Assembly: GCF_047238125.1 (NCBI RefSeq)
Contig: NZ_JBDFMH010000001.1
Location: 2,728,001 to 2,792,000 of the forward strand
Direction of reading: 5' to 3'
Origin: JBDFMH01 sp047238125
GTDB taxonomy: Bacteria; Pseudomonadota; Alphaproteobacteria; Sphingomonadales; Sphingomonadaceae
DNA: 64,000 nucleotides
The stretch's first letter is position 1. Each line of letters begins with the position of its first letter. Both the position numbers and the translations under genes were made by a program. Below the pieces are notes generated by a model. That model saw only the letters and a list, made by a program, of their open reading frames with translations, made no database searches and was not told the origin of the DNA. This document shows, piece after piece, positions 52,965-61,912 of the stretch.

Positions 52965-54491
52965 ATGTCCAAGCGTTCCATGCTGCTGGCAGCCACGATG
53001 CTGGCGTTCACCGCCCCGGCGATCGCTCAGGACGCGTCCGATGCGAAGGCGGCCGACGCCAAGAAGGAAGCCGCCAAGGACATCCCGCCGCCCACCGTAT
53101 CGATCACGCGGCAGACCGGCACCTTCGGCGGCACCCGGATCGCCTATCGCGCGATCGCGGGCGAAACCTATCTGAAGGACAAGGACGGCACGCCGACCGC
53201 ATCGATCACGTCGTACAGCTATATCAAGGAAGGCCCGGTCGATCCGCGCCGCCCGGTCACGTTCCTGTGGAACGGCGGGCCGGGTTCGGGGTCGCTGTGG
53301 CTGCACATGGGCGCGTTCGGGCCGAAGCGCGTCGTCATCCCGTCGGATGCGCGCGACGACGGCGCGCCGCCCTATCCGCTGGTAGACAATCCCGAATCGC
53401 TGCTCGACGTCACTGATCTGGTGTTCATCGATCCGGTCGGCACCGGTTTCTCGAAGGCGCTCGGCAAGACCGATCCCAAGGACTTCTGGGGCGTCACCAA
53501 GGACGCCAAGTCGATGGCGCAATTCATCCGGCTGTGGCTGAACGAACATGGCCGCTGGAACGCGCCGAAGTTCATCGGCGGCGAAAGCTACGGCACCACC
53601 CGTTCCGCCGCGGTGATCAACGAGCTCGAAGGCACCTACACCGATGTCGCGATCAACGGCATCATCCTGATCTCCGCAATTCTGGATTTCAGCCAGGCGG
53701 CCGACGTGCCGGGCAACGAGCTCGGCTATGTTACCAATCTGCCGTCGATGGCGGCCACCGCCTGGTATCACAACAAGGTCGCCGATCGCCCCGCCACGGT
53801 GGAGCAGTTCGTGAACGAGGCTCGCGCCTTCGCGATCGGCCCCTATGCCAGTGCGCTGTTGAAGGGCAATTCGATCACCGCGGAAGAGCGCGCGCAGGTG
53901 CGGCCGCTGCTGTCGCGCTATACCGGCGTTTCCGAGCAATATCTGGACCGCGCCGATCTGCGGCTGTCACCGGGGCGGTTCTACAAGGAGCTGCTGCGCG
54001 ATCGCGGCCAGACCATAGGGCGGCTCGACACGCGCTATCTGGGCAAGGATTATGACAGTGCGGGCGAGGAGCCCGACAATGATCCCAGCTTCTATGCGAT
54101 CGACGGTGCCTATACCGCCACCATGAATGCCTATGCGCGCGAGACGCTGAAATATTCGCCCGACACGGTCTATTCATCGATCGGCGGGGTGCGGGATTGG
54201 GATTGGCAGATCGGCGGCGGCCCACGTGGCGGATCGGGTTATCTCAATGTTGCGCCCTATCTGGGCAAGGCGATGCGCGAAAATAGCGGCCTGCGGATCT
54301 TCGTCGGACAGGGCTATTATGATTTCGCCACGCCCTTCTTCGGTGCGGAATATTCGCTCAACCGCACCGGCATTCCGAACGACGGGCGCATCCAATGGCA
54401 TTATTATCATGCCGGGCACATGATGTATGTGCGCGAGGATGATCTGCGCAAATTGTCGAGCGATGTCCGCGGGTTCATCCGCGCGCGCTGA
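52965..54491 (+). CDS. S10 family serine carboxypeptidase
   Basis: An exported peptidase of 508 residues: signal peptide (about 1-21, ending AIAQ), then the S10 fold with VTFLWNGGPGSGSLWLHMG, the nucleophile in GGESYGTTRSAA, and the catalytic His at QWHYYHAGHMMYV near the end. The Asp lies in IFVGQGYYDFATP. The enzyme should cut C-terminal residues from peptides in the periplasm or medium. S10 peptidases are common in sphingomonads and xanthomonads. ATG 52965 is preceded by AAAGGGGG. The unit may be independent, as it follows the direct repeats by 52 bases. Confidence 0.93.
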   Translation: MSKRSMLLAATMLAFTAPAIAQDASDAKAADAKKEAAKDIPPPTVSITRQTGTFGGTRIAYRAIAGETYLKDKDGTPTASITSYSYIKEGPVDPRRPVTFLWNGGPGSGSLWLHMGAFGPKRVVIPSDARDDGAPPYPLVDNPESLLDVTDLVFIDPVGTGFSKALGKTDPKDFWGVTKDAKSMAQFIRLWLNEHGRWNAPKFIGGESYGTTRSAAVINELEGTYTDVAINGIILISAILDFSQAADVPGNELGYVTNLPSMAATAWYHNKVADRPATVEQFVNEARAFAIGPYASALLKGNSITAEERAQVRPLLSRYTGVSEQYLDRADLRLSPGRFYKELLRDRGQTIGRLDTRYLGKDYDSAGEEPDNDPSFYAIDGAYTATMNAYARETLKYSPDTVYSSIGGVRDWDWQIGGGPRGGSGYLNVAPYLGKAMRENSGLRIFVGQGYYDFATPFFGAEYSLNRTGIPNDGRIQWHYYHAGHMMYVREDDLRKLSSDVRGFIRAR

Positions 54492-54783
54492 TTGCCGATC
54501 GGCTGCTCCGGGGGCGATGTCCGGGGCGGTCGATAGCGGCGAACAGTCCGGCATGATGAAATCGCTGTCCTACAGGGGCCGATCGGGGATATAACCAGAT
54601 CGGCTCTTTCCACTGTTTATCGAAAGGTAAGGCGCGCGTACCGCTCGTCACGTCGGTCGCCGCACGATGCCGCGGATCGGTGCACAAGCGCTGCTTTCGC
54701 TGCTTTCGAGCGATCCCATTACCTTGATCGGGGCGGTTGCCGGCCCCGCGCGACCCCCACGGCCGCGCGAGGCAGGGTTCGGA
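54492..54783. other. intergenic region between convergent genes
   Basis: 292 bases lie between the stop of the carboxypeptidase gene and the stop of the opposing PEP-CTERM gene. I find no gene or RNA in it. A GC-rich inverted repeat (CGCGCG ... CGCGCG near 54748-54771) close to the PEP-CTERM stop may act as its terminator. Confidence 0.4.
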
Positions 54784-55473
54784 TCAGGCAGTGAGCGCGA
54801 ACCGGCGCATGCGGCGGCGCATCGCTCCGCCGACCAGGCCGAAACCACCGATCATTAGTGCCCAGGCGGCCGGCTCGGGCACGGCCGGCGCGGACACCAG
54901 CGAGAGCGACAGATTGTCGAGCGCGAAGCCCTTGGGCGCGAACGCCGCGTCGAAACCGGAGAAGGTCACGCTCGTCAGCGCCGAACCTGCGAACAGCGCA
55001 TCGAGCGTCGCGGTCTGGAAATCGGTGATCGCGCCGCCATCGCCATCGATCAGCCCGTCGAGCGCGAACAGCCGGCTCAGCGAACCGCCGCCGACGAGAT
55101 TGCCGACCACCAGCAACTGGGTCGCGTTGACGGAGGGGTCGATGATGAATTCGGCATAATCGAAAGAGCTCAGCCGGAACGGCGTCGGTGCGGTCAGCGT
55201 CAACGGCGGGATGCTGAACGGGATCGTGCCGAGCGGCGCGCCGTAGATCAGGTTGGCAGTGCCGTTGCCCGCGCAGGTGCCGGTGCAGTTGAACAGGGCC
55301 GGCTTGATCGCGAGATCGCCGAAGCCCGCCGCGAAGGTATAACCCTGCGTGGTGACAGACGGCGCGACGACCACGCCCGCGAAGCTATTGAAATCGACCA
55401 CGGCTGCGCTGGCCGGGACTGCGGCGAAGCTCATCGCCACTACCATTGCTGCGCTTGCGAAGATCTTGCCCAT
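54784..55473 (-). CDS. PEPxxWA-CTERM sorting domain protein, 229 aa
   Basis: A Sec signal peptide (about 1-24, ending ASAA) starts the protein. A beta-rich domain follows, starting VVDFNSF and including a Cys pair in FNCTGTCAGNG and FRLSSFDYAEFIID, resembling the extracellular PEP-CTERM domains of sphingomonads. The sorting signal is VPEPAAWALMIGGFGLVG, then AMRRRMRRF. The protein should be exported and processed by an exosortase-type enzyme encoded elsewhere. AGGGAGATTCGAC before ATG 55473 is a good ribosome site. It differs from the PEP-CTERM protein at 34793 in length and domain, sharing only the C-terminus. Confidence 0.88.
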   Translation of the reverse strand: MGKIFASAAMVVAMSFAAVPASAAVVDFNSFAGVVVAPSVTTQGYTFAAGFGDLAIKPALFNCTGTCAGNGTANLIYGAPLGTIPFSIPPLTLTAPTPFRLSSFDYAEFIIDPSVNATQLLVVGNLVGGGSLSRLFALDGLIDGDGGAITDFQTATLDALFAGSALTSVTFSGFDAAFAPKGFALDNLSLSLVSAPAVPEPAAWALMIGGFGLVGGAMRRRMRRFALTA

Positions 55474-55593
55474 GTCGAATCTCCCTTGGATTCGACTCGT
55501 ATCATACCGCTTTCTTCGCAATTGCGGAACGACGAAGAACAGCATGAGGCCGATTCACGCTCGATACTGTCCCGGAACGAGCTTCTCGTCGCT

Positions 55594-56040
55594 TTAGCCC
55601 CGCCCGCGGTATCCGGCAACGCCTTGATCCGGTACCCATAGTCCCGCAGGCGGCGCGTCGTTCTGCCAGAACACATCGATCGGGATTCCGCCGCGCGGAT
55701 ACCAGTAGCCGCCGATCCGCAGCCAGCGCGGCCGCATTTCGTCGAACAAACGCTGCCCGATGCCGACCGTCACATCCTCGTGGAAGCCGGCATGGTTGCG
55801 AAAGCTGCCCAGGAACAGCTTCAGCGACTTCGATTCGACGATCGTCTCGCCGGGCGCATAGTCGATCACCAGATGCGCGAAATCGGGCTGGCCGGTAACT
55901 GGGCAGAGCGACGTGAATTCGGGCGCGGCGAACCGCACCAGATACAGGCTGGCGATGCGTGGATTGGGCACATAATCCAGCACGGCGGCTTCGGGGGATG
56001 CGGGCAGCGCGCTGGCCTGCCCGAGATGGATTGGGTTCAT
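55594..56040 (-). CDS. queF: NADPH-dependent 7-cyano-7-deazaguanine reductase
   Basis: The enzyme reduces preQ0 to preQ1 in queuosine synthesis. The protein is of the short unimodular type (148 residues). The nucleophilic Cys is in FTSLCPVTGQPDFAHLVIDY, which also carries the proton-transfer Asp; ESKSLKLFLGSFRNHAGFHE is the NADPH-binding motif that defines QueF. No other queuosine genes are near. It is divergent from the sulfurtransferase gene. Confidence 0.96.
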   Translation of the reverse strand: MNPIHLGQASALPASPEAAVLDYVPNPRIASLYLVRFAAPEFTSLCPVTGQPDFAHLVIDYAPGETIVESKSLKLFLGSFRNHAGFHEDVTVGIGQRLFDEMRPRWLRIGGYWYPRGGIPIDVFWQNDAPPAGLWVPDQGVAGYRGRG

Positions 56041-56129
56041 GGGCCCGGTCCTTAGCCCAAGCGTTCGCGTGATTGAACCGGGGCGTGGCAGCGTCTAGGT
56101 CTGCGGCAACCGATAGGGGAGCAGGACGC

Positions 56130-56972
56130 ATGGATTCACTGGTGTCGACCGAGTGGCTGGCCGCCGAGCTCGGCGCGAACGACCTGCGCATCGTGGATGC
56201 CACCTGGTATGCGACCGAGCCCGATCGATCGGCTGCCGCCGATTACGAGGCCGGCCATATCCCGGGCGCGGTGTTCATGGATCTGGGCGAGCTGGTCGAC
56301 AGCAACAACCCCGTGCCCGGTATGCTTCCACCGGCGGAGAAGTTCGCCAGCCGCATGCAGGCGCTGGGCCTGGGCGATGGCAGCCGGATCGTGCTGTACG
56401 ATGGCTCGCCGCACCATACCTCGGCGCGGGCCTGGTGGATGCTGCGGCTGTTCGGCGCGCACGATGTTGCGATCCTGGATGGCGGGCTGGCCAAGTGGAA
56501 GGCGGAAGGGCGCGATCTGGCGACCGGCAAGGAAAAGCTGCGCCACCGCCACTTCACCGTGTGGAAGGACGATGCCAGCGTGCGCACGCTGGATCAGGTG
56601 AAGCGCAACCTGGAATTTGGTCACGAACAGCTGGTCGATGCCCGCTCGGCCACTCGCTTTGCCGGTGAGGAACCGGAGCCGCGCGAAGGCGTGACCCCGG
56701 GCCACATCCCCGGATCGGTGAACCTGCCCTATGATCGGCTGTTCGAGGCCGATGGCAGCTGGAAGCGCGGCGATGCGCTGAAGGCGGCCTTCGAGGAAGC
56801 CGGCGTCGATCTCGCCAAGCCGCTCGTCACCACCTGCGGGTCGGGAGTCACCGCCGCGGTGCTGCTGTTCGGAGCGCAATTGCTCGGCAAGAAGGATGTC
56901 GCGCTGTACGACGGCAGCTGGGCCGAATGGGGGGCGGATCCGTCGACCCCCAAGGAAACCGGCCGGGCGTGA
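56130..56972 (+). CDS. sseA: 3-mercaptopyruvate sulfurtransferase
   Basis: A two-domain rhodanese of 280 residues that moves sulfur from 3-mercaptopyruvate to an acceptor. The inactive N-terminal rhodanese domain has IVDATWYATEPDRSAA, HIPGAVFMDLGELVD and LYDGSPHHTSARAWWMLRLF; the C-terminal one has VDARSATRFAGEEPEP and the active-site loop TTCGSGVTAAVLLFG, whose CGSGVT form defines mercaptopyruvate over thiosulfate specificity. GTGA overlap with metC shows coupling. Confidence 0.93.
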   Translation: MDSLVSTEWLAAELGANDLRIVDATWYATEPDRSAAADYEAGHIPGAVFMDLGELVDSNNPVPGMLPPAEKFASRMQALGLGDGSRIVLYDGSPHHTSARAWWMLRLFGAHDVAILDGGLAKWKAEGRDLATGKEKLRHRHFTVWKDDASVRTLDQVKRNLEFGHEQLVDARSATRFAGEEPEPREGVTPGHIPGSVNLPYDRLFEADGSWKRGDALKAAFEEAGVDLAKPLVTTCGSGVTAAVLLFGAQLLGKKDVALYDGSWAEWGADPSTPKETGRA

Positions 56973-58150
56973 GCGACAGGCCCGCCCGCCCCGCGACCCG
57001 GCTGGTGGAAGCGGGGCGGCGGCCCGAATGGACGCGGGGTATCGTCAACCCGCCGGTCTGGCGCGCTTCGACCATCCTGTTCGACAGCGTCACCGACCTG
57101 CGCGATGCCTCTGCCAATGCCGATGAGCGGCTTTATTACGGCCGTCGCGGCACCCCCACCCAGTGGTCGCTGGCGGATGCGCTGACCGCGCTCGAGCCGG
57201 GGGCCGCGGGCACGGTGCTCTACCCGTCGGGCGTGGCGGCGGTGGCGGGCGCGCTGCTCGCGATCCTCAGGCCGGGTGACGAGCTGCTGATGGTCGACAG
57301 CGCCTATGAACCGACTCGCGCCTTCTGCCGCAACATCCTGAAGCCGCTTGGCATCGTCACCCGCTTCTATGATCCGATGGCGGGGGCCGGCATCGCCACG
57401 CTGTTCGGCGAGAGGACCCGTGCGGTGTTTATGGAGAGCCCCGGCAGCCTGACCTTCGAGGTGCAGGATGTGCCCGCCATCGCCGCGGCGGCGCGCGAGC
57501 GCGGCATCGTGTCGCTGATCGATAATAGCTGGGCGACGCCGCTGCTGTTCCCCGCGATCGCGCATTGCGACGTGTCGATCCTGGCGTGCACCAAATATAT
57601 CGTCGGCCATTCGGATGCGATGCTGGGATCGGCGACCGCGCGGCCCGGCATCTTCGAGACGATCCGGAAGGCCGCGCAATCGCTCGGCCAGCATGTCGCG
57701 CCCGACGACGCCTTCCTCGCAAGTCGAGGGCTGCGCACGCTGGGCGTGCGTCTGAAGGCGCATGGCGAGAATGGGCTGGCGGTGGCGCGCTGGCTGCAGG
57801 ATCGGCCCGAAGTGGCGCGCGTGCTCCATCCCGCGCTGCCGGGCTGCCCGGGCCACGACCTGTACCAGCGCGACTTCACCGGCGCATCGGGTCTGTTCAC
57901 GATCGTGCTGAACGGCGGCGACGACGCGGCCCGCAGCGCGCTAATCGACGGGCTCGAACATTTCGGGATCGGCTTTTCCTGGGGCGGTTATGAAAGCCTG
58001 GCGCTGCCAGTCGATCCGCAGGGCCTGCGGACCGCGATGCGCTGGCAGGCCGAGGGGCCGGCGGTGCGGCTCCATATCGGGCTGGAGGATCCAGAGGATC
58101 TGATCGCCGATCTCGAAGCCGGTCTCGCGCGCTTCGCCGCGCTGGCCTGA
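56969..58150 (+). CDS. metC: cystathionine beta-lyase
   Basis: A PLP enzyme of 393 residues that cleaves cystathionine to homocysteine, pyruvate and ammonia in methionine synthesis. The opening is VNPPVWRASTILFDSV, then YYGRRGTPTQWSLADAL, TVLYPSGVAAVAGALLAIL and SLIDNSWATPLLF; the PLP Lys lies in CTKYIVGHSDAMLGS. The YGR and TPTQ.SL forms favour beta-lyase over gamma-synthase. Start GTG 56969 overlaps the sseA stop by 4 bases. The pair links cysteine sulfur and methionine metabolism. Confidence 0.93.
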   Translation: MSDRPARPATRLVEAGRRPEWTRGIVNPPVWRASTILFDSVTDLRDASANADERLYYGRRGTPTQWSLADALTALEPGAAGTVLYPSGVAAVAGALLAILRPGDELLMVDSAYEPTRAFCRNILKPLGIVTRFYDPMAGAGIATLFGERTRAVFMESPGSLTFEVQDVPAIAAAARERGIVSLIDNSWATPLLFPAIAHCDVSILACTKYIVGHSDAMLGSATARPGIFETIRKAAQSLGQHVAPDDAFLASRGLRTLGVRLKAHGENGLAVARWLQDRPEVARVLHPALPGCPGHDLYQRDFTGASGLFTIVLNGGDDAARSALIDGLEHFGIGFSWGGYESLALPVDPQGLRTAMRWQAEGPAVRLHIGLEDPEDLIADLEAGLARFAALA

Positions 58151-58201
58151 GCTCGCGCAAATCGCTTTGCGTGCACCGCAGCGAGCGGCTAGCGCGCGGC
58201 G

Positions 58202-58582
58202 ATGAACTGGCTGCACATCAAGTATGAAATCTCGATGGCGACGGGGCTCGCTCAGGATGCACTGCATGTCCATGCCGGCATCCTGGTGCTGCTGGCCGCA
58301 GCGCTGGTCCTGCGCAGGCCGGTCTCCTCGCCCTGGCCATGGCTCGTGGTGCTGCTGATCGAACTGGCGAACGAGGCGATCGACCTGTCGAACTATGCGC
58401 CGGGATCGCGTTCGATTGGCGAGGGCGGCACGGTTCGAGACATCTGGAACACGATGCTGGCGCCCACGGTCCTATGGCTGGCGGCGCGTTACACCCGCGT
58501 GTTCGCGCCCCGCGCGGAAGCCGATCTCAGTGACTCGCCGCCACCAGCCGCGCCGTCACCGGATGCTGTGGAGCGGCGATGA
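58202..58582 (+). CDS. small membrane protein, 126 aa
   Basis: The N-terminus starts MNWLHIKYEISMATGLAQDA and contains HVHAGILVLLAAALVL, the first membrane helix; PWPWLVVLLIELANEAIDL is a second helix, and a third may be MLAPTVLWLAARYTRVF. The residues HVHAG and the ANEAIDLSNY part look like a conserved small family in sphingomonads, not assigned a function. The last 56 bases overlap the end of the ABC ATPase gene on the other strand. A loose similarity to VanZ-like proteins is possible. Confidence rests on the membrane profile. Confidence 0.75.
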   Translation: MNWLHIKYEISMATGLAQDALHVHAGILVLLAAALVLRRPVSSPWPWLVVLLIELANEAIDLSNYAPGSRSIGEGGTVRDIWNTMLAPTVLWLAARYTRVFAPRAEADLSDSPPPAAPSPDAVERR

Positions 58583-60074
58583 CCGCATCGATCGGCCCGG
58601 TCTCCACGATCCGGCCCTGATCCATCACTGCGATCCGATGGCATAGCCGGCGCGCGACGGCGAGATCATGAGTGATGAACAGCAGGGCCAGCCCGCGCCG
58701 CCGCTGCAGATCGCCGATCAGGTCGAGCACCCGGCCGGCGACCAGCACGTCCAGCGCGGACGTCGCCTCGTCGAGCAGGATCAGCGCGGGATCAGCGACC
58801 AGCGCCCGCGCGATCGCCACGCGCTGCGCCTGGCCGCCGGATAAGGTCGCCGGCAGCCGATCTGCGAAATCGGCATCCAGCCCCACTTCGGCGAGCGCGG
58901 CCAGGACTGCTGCGCCGCGCTTCGCGGCCGGCAGGTCCGGCCGCAGCCGGGCCAGCGGCTCGGCCACGATCCGGGCCACGCGCCAGTGCGGATCGAGGCT
59001 GGCGAGCGGATCCTGGAACACGGGCTGCACCAGCCGACGTACGGCGGGCGCCACGGCGCCCGTGGTGGGGATGGCATGCCCGCTCCAGGACAATGCGCCT
59101 GCATCGCGCGGACCGATCCGCGCCAGCGCGCGCGCCAGCGTGGATTTGCCCGATCCCGAGCCGCCGATGATCGCCAATCCCTGGCCGGCGGATACCGACA
59201 GCGCGGCATCCGCCACCGCAGCGATCCGTCCCCGCCGCCATCCGGGTCGCGCGAACGACACATCGATGCCGCTCGCGGCCAGGAGCGGCGCGCCGGGTTC
59301 GGGCAGCGGTGGGGCAGGATCCGACAGCTGTGGCGATGCCGCCACCAGCGCGCGGGTGTAGTCCGCCGTGGGCCGGCGCATCACTGCGTCGGCCGGCCCC
59401 TGTTCGACCATGCGGCCCTGGTCGAGCACGATCACCTGATCGGCGTGGCGCGCCACTGCGACCAGATCATGGCTGACCAGGATCATCGCCATCCCCTCTT
59501 CGGCCCGCAGCCGGGCGAGGAGATCGAGGATCCCCGCCCGCAGCGGCGCATCGAGTGCAGTGGTCGGCTCATCCGCCACCAGCAGCGCGGGGCGATGCGC
59601 GATCGCGGCGGCGATCATCACCCGCTGGCGCTGGCCGCCCGACAGGCGGTGGGGAAATTGGTCAAGCCGCTCGTCCGGTCGCTCGATGCCGACGCGATCC
59701 AGCGTCGCCGCCAGCGCCGAACGGTCAGGCCGCGGCGCGCCGGTCTGCCGCCAGGCTTCGGCCAGCTGGCGCCCGATCGTCAGATGCGGGGTCAGCGCTG
59801 TCAGCGGCTGCTGGAACACGAAGCCGGCGCGAGCGCGGATCGCACGCAAGGATCGCTCGGGCAGGCCCACCAGTTCGACGTCGCCGAACCGGGCCGATCC
59901 GTGCGCGATCCCGGCAGCCAGCCCGAACGGTGCCAGCACGGTCTGCGACTTGCCCGATCCCGAGGCGCCGACCAGCGCCACGCATTCGCCGTGGCCGACT
60001 TCGAAATCCAGGCCGTGCACCACCGTGCGGCCGGCGATCGAGACGCGCAGCGCATCCGCGCGATAGATGGTCAT
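58527..60074 (-). CDS. ABC transporter ATP-binding protein, double domain, oligopeptide type
   Basis: A 515-residue protein with two complete nucleotide-binding domains. Walker A motifs are GASGSGKSQTV near residue 39 and GGSGSGKSTLA near residue 298; signatures are LSGGQRQRVMIA and LSGGQAQRVAIA; Walker B sites are LLVADEPTTALD and LILLDEATSALD. It corresponds to the fused DppD-DppF (YejF-like) ATPase of oligopeptide importers. The ATGA overlap with the permease gene on the minus strand shows an operon. The last 56 bases overlap a gene on the other strand. Confidence 0.93.
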   Translation of the reverse strand: MTIYRADALRVSIAGRTVVHGLDFEVGHGECVALVGASGSGKSQTVLAPFGLAAGIAHGSARFGDVELVGLPERSLRAIRARAGFVFQQPLTALTPHLTIGRQLAEAWRQTGAPRPDRSALAATLDRVGIERPDERLDQFPHRLSGGQRQRVMIAAAIAHRPALLVADEPTTALDAPLRAGILDLLARLRAEEGMAMILVSHDLVAVARHADQVIVLDQGRMVEQGPADAVMRRPTADYTRALVAASPQLSDPAPPLPEPGAPLLAASGIDVSFARPGWRRGRIAAVADAALSVSAGQGLAIIGGSGSGKSTLARALARIGPRDAGALSWSGHAIPTTGAVAPAVRRLVQPVFQDPLASLDPHWRVARIVAEPLARLRPDLPAAKRGAAVLAALAEVGLDADFADRLPATLSGGQAQRVAIARALVADPALILLDEATSALDVLVAGRVLDLIGDLQRRRGLALLFITHDLAVARRLCHRIAVMDQGRIVETGPIDAVIAAPQHPVTARLVAASH

Positions 60075-60853
60075 CGCGCCAGCCGGTCGCGCAGCCGCTC
60101 GCCCGCTACCGTCAGGCTCACGAGCAGCGCCACCAGCACGCCGCCCGGCAGCAGCAGCGCGGCGGGCGCGATATCCATGTCGTCCGCGCCTTCCTTCACC
60201 AGGATGCCCAGCGAGGTCAGCGGTTCCTGCACGCCCAGCCCCAGGAAGGAGAGGAAGCTTTCCACCATCACCACCTGCGGCACCGTCAGTAGCAGATAGG
60301 CCAGCGCGACACCGGCGATGTTGGGCAGGACGTGGCGCGTGACGATTGCGGCGGCCGGCACGCCTGCCGCTTCGGCCGCCAGGATGAAGGGCCGGGTCCG
60401 CAAGCCCATCACTTGGCCACGGACCACGCGCGCCATCGTCAGCCATTCGACCGCGCCGATGCCGATGAAGACGAGCAGGATCGACCGCCCGAACAGCACC
60501 ATCAGCAGGATGACGACGAACATGAAGGGCAGCGCATAGAGCGCATCGACGACACGCATCATCGCCTCGTCCACGCGGCCGCCGCGCCAGCCGGCGACCG
60601 CCCCCCAGGCGGTGCCGATCAGCAGCGCCACCAGCGCCGCCGCCAGCGCCACGCCGATCGTGACGCGCATGCCGACCAAGGTGCGCGCCAGCAGATCGCG
60701 GCCCACGCTGTCAGTGCCGAGGGGATGGCCGGGCGACAGCGCGGGTGCGCGGATCGCCCCCCAGTCGATCGCATCGTGGCTCCACGGCGTCAGCAGCGGG
60801 CCGATAAGGGCGGCAACGATGAGCAGCCCGAGGACGGCGAGCGCCCCCCTCAC
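60071..60853 (-). CDS. ABC transporter permease, DppC/OppC type
   Basis: A 260-residue inner-membrane permease with 5-6 helices. The N-terminus is a single helix (GALAVLGLLIVAALIGPLL), then the OppC motif HPLGTDSVGRDLLARTLVG, and the EAA loop AAEAAGVPAAAIVTRHVLPN facing the ATPase. GTG 60853 overlaps the stop of the preceding permease (GTGA), and its own stop overlaps the ATPase start (ATGA). It imports peptides or similar substrates with the preceding and following genes. Confidence 0.92.
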   Translation of the reverse strand: MRGALAVLGLLIVAALIGPLLTPWSHDAIDWGAIRAPALSPGHPLGTDSVGRDLLARTLVGMRVTIGVALAAALVALLIGTAWGAVAGWRGGRVDEAMMRVVDALYALPFMFVVILLMVLFGRSILLVFIGIGAVEWLTMARVVRGQVMGLRTRPFILAAEAAGVPAAAIVTRHVLPNIAGVALAYLLLTVPQVVMVESFLSFLGLGVQEPLTSLGILVKEGADDMDIAPAALLLPGGVLVALLVSLTVAGERLRDRLAR

Positions 60854-61770
60854 GCCCGCATCCGCGGATCGAGCCAGCCATAGAGCAGGTCGGCAGCCAG
60901 GTTGAACAGGATGATCAGCCCCGCGTAGAGCGTGACCACCCCCAGCACGAGCGGATAGTCCCGGTTGAGCGCGCCCTGGACGAAATAGCGGCCCAGCCCG
61001 GGCAGCGCGAACACCGTTTCGATCACCACCGCGCCGGTCAGCAGCCCGGCAGCTGCCGGCCCGAGATAGCTGGCGACCGGCACCAGCGCCGGCCGCAGCG
61101 CGTGCCGCGCCAGCACGCGGATCGGCGGTAGGCCGCGCGCGCGCGCGGTGCGGACATGATCCTGCGCCAGCGCGGTGGCGAGCCCTGCGCGCGTCAGCTT
61201 GGCGATCGCGCCCACCACTGGCAGCGCCAGCGCCAGAACCGGCAGCACCAGATTGGCCGGCGCACCATCGCCCCAGCCCGACACGGGCAACCAGCCCAGC
61301 CATAGCGCAAAGATCAGCGCCAGCAGCGGCCCGGTGACGAAGCTGGGCAGCGCGGTCGCCAGCGTCGCCGCCGCCATGATCGCATGATCGACGGTGCCGC
61401 CGGCGCGCGCGGCCGACCACAGACCCGCGCCGATACCGATCGCCAGCGCCACGATCAGCGCCAGTGCCCCCAGTGTCAGCGAGACCGGCAACCCCTGTGC
61501 CACCAGATCGGTGACGGTGAAATCACGATAGACCAGGCTCGGCCCGAAATCGCCGTGCGCGAGCCGCCCGAGATAGCGCAGCATCTGTGCGGGCAACGGC
61601 AGATCGAGCCCATAGGCGCGGATCAGCGCATCGCGCGTGGCGGGATCGAGCGGCCGTTCACCATCGAATGGCCCGCCCGGGGCGATCCGCATCAGCATGA
61701 AGCTCAGCAGGATCACCGCGAGCAAGGTGGGGATCGCCGTGAACAGCCGGCGGAGGAGGAGGGCGATCAC
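60850..61770 (-). CDS. ABC transporter permease, DppB/OppB type
   Basis: A 306-residue permease. The N-terminal helix (LFTAIPTLLAVILLSFMLMR), IAPGGPFDGERPL and the EAA loop TARARGLPPIRVLARHALRP are typical of DppB/OppB. It is the first gene of the ABC unit. The N-terminal ATG follows the GC-rich region that includes the palindrome at 61778-61897. No substrate-binding protein gene lies up- or downstream in this window. Confidence 0.92.
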   Translation of the reverse strand: MIALLLRRLFTAIPTLLAVILLSFMLMRIAPGGPFDGERPLDPATRDALIRAYGLDLPLPAQMLRYLGRLAHGDFGPSLVYRDFTVTDLVAQGLPVSLTLGALALIVALAIGIGAGLWSAARAGGTVDHAIMAAATLATALPSFVTGPLLALIFALWLGWLPVSGWGDGAPANLVLPVLALALPVVGAIAKLTRAGLATALAQDHVRTARARGLPPIRVLARHALRPALVPVASYLGPAAAGLLTGAVVIETVFALPGLGRYFVQGALNRDYPLVLGVVTLYAGLIILFNLAADLLYGWLDPRMRA

Positions 61771-61777
61771 TCAATAT

Positions 61778-61897
61778 CCTCCCCGGCACGGGGAGGGGGA
61801 CCGCGGCGTCGCCGTGGTGGAGGGGGTGTGCCCCGGGCATTGCGCTTGTGGATGTCCCCCTCCACCAAGCTGCGCTTGACCTCCCTCCCCGTGCCGG
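61778..61897. repeat. imperfect nested palindrome, REP-like element
   Basis: The outer arms are TCCTCCCCGGCACGG near 61778 and CCTCCCCGTGCCGGA ending near 61897. The inner arms GGTGGAGGGGG (61816-61826) and CCCCCTCCACC (61856-61866) are perfect complements. The whole can fold into a 120-base double hairpin. It lies between the DUF3035 lipoprotein gene and the ABC permease gene. Elements with CCTCCCC...GGGGAGG arms are common between genes of sphingomonads, by my recollection. Confidence 0.6.
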
Positions 61898-61912
61898 AGA
61901 GTGCCTTGCCGC

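Noticed and set aside
56969..58150. metC as cystathionine gamma-synthase or a methionine gamma-lyase
   Set aside because: YGRRGTPTQ and the SNSWATP-like IDNSWATP motif fit the alphaproteobacterial beta-lyase group better, though specificity cannot be proved from sequence.
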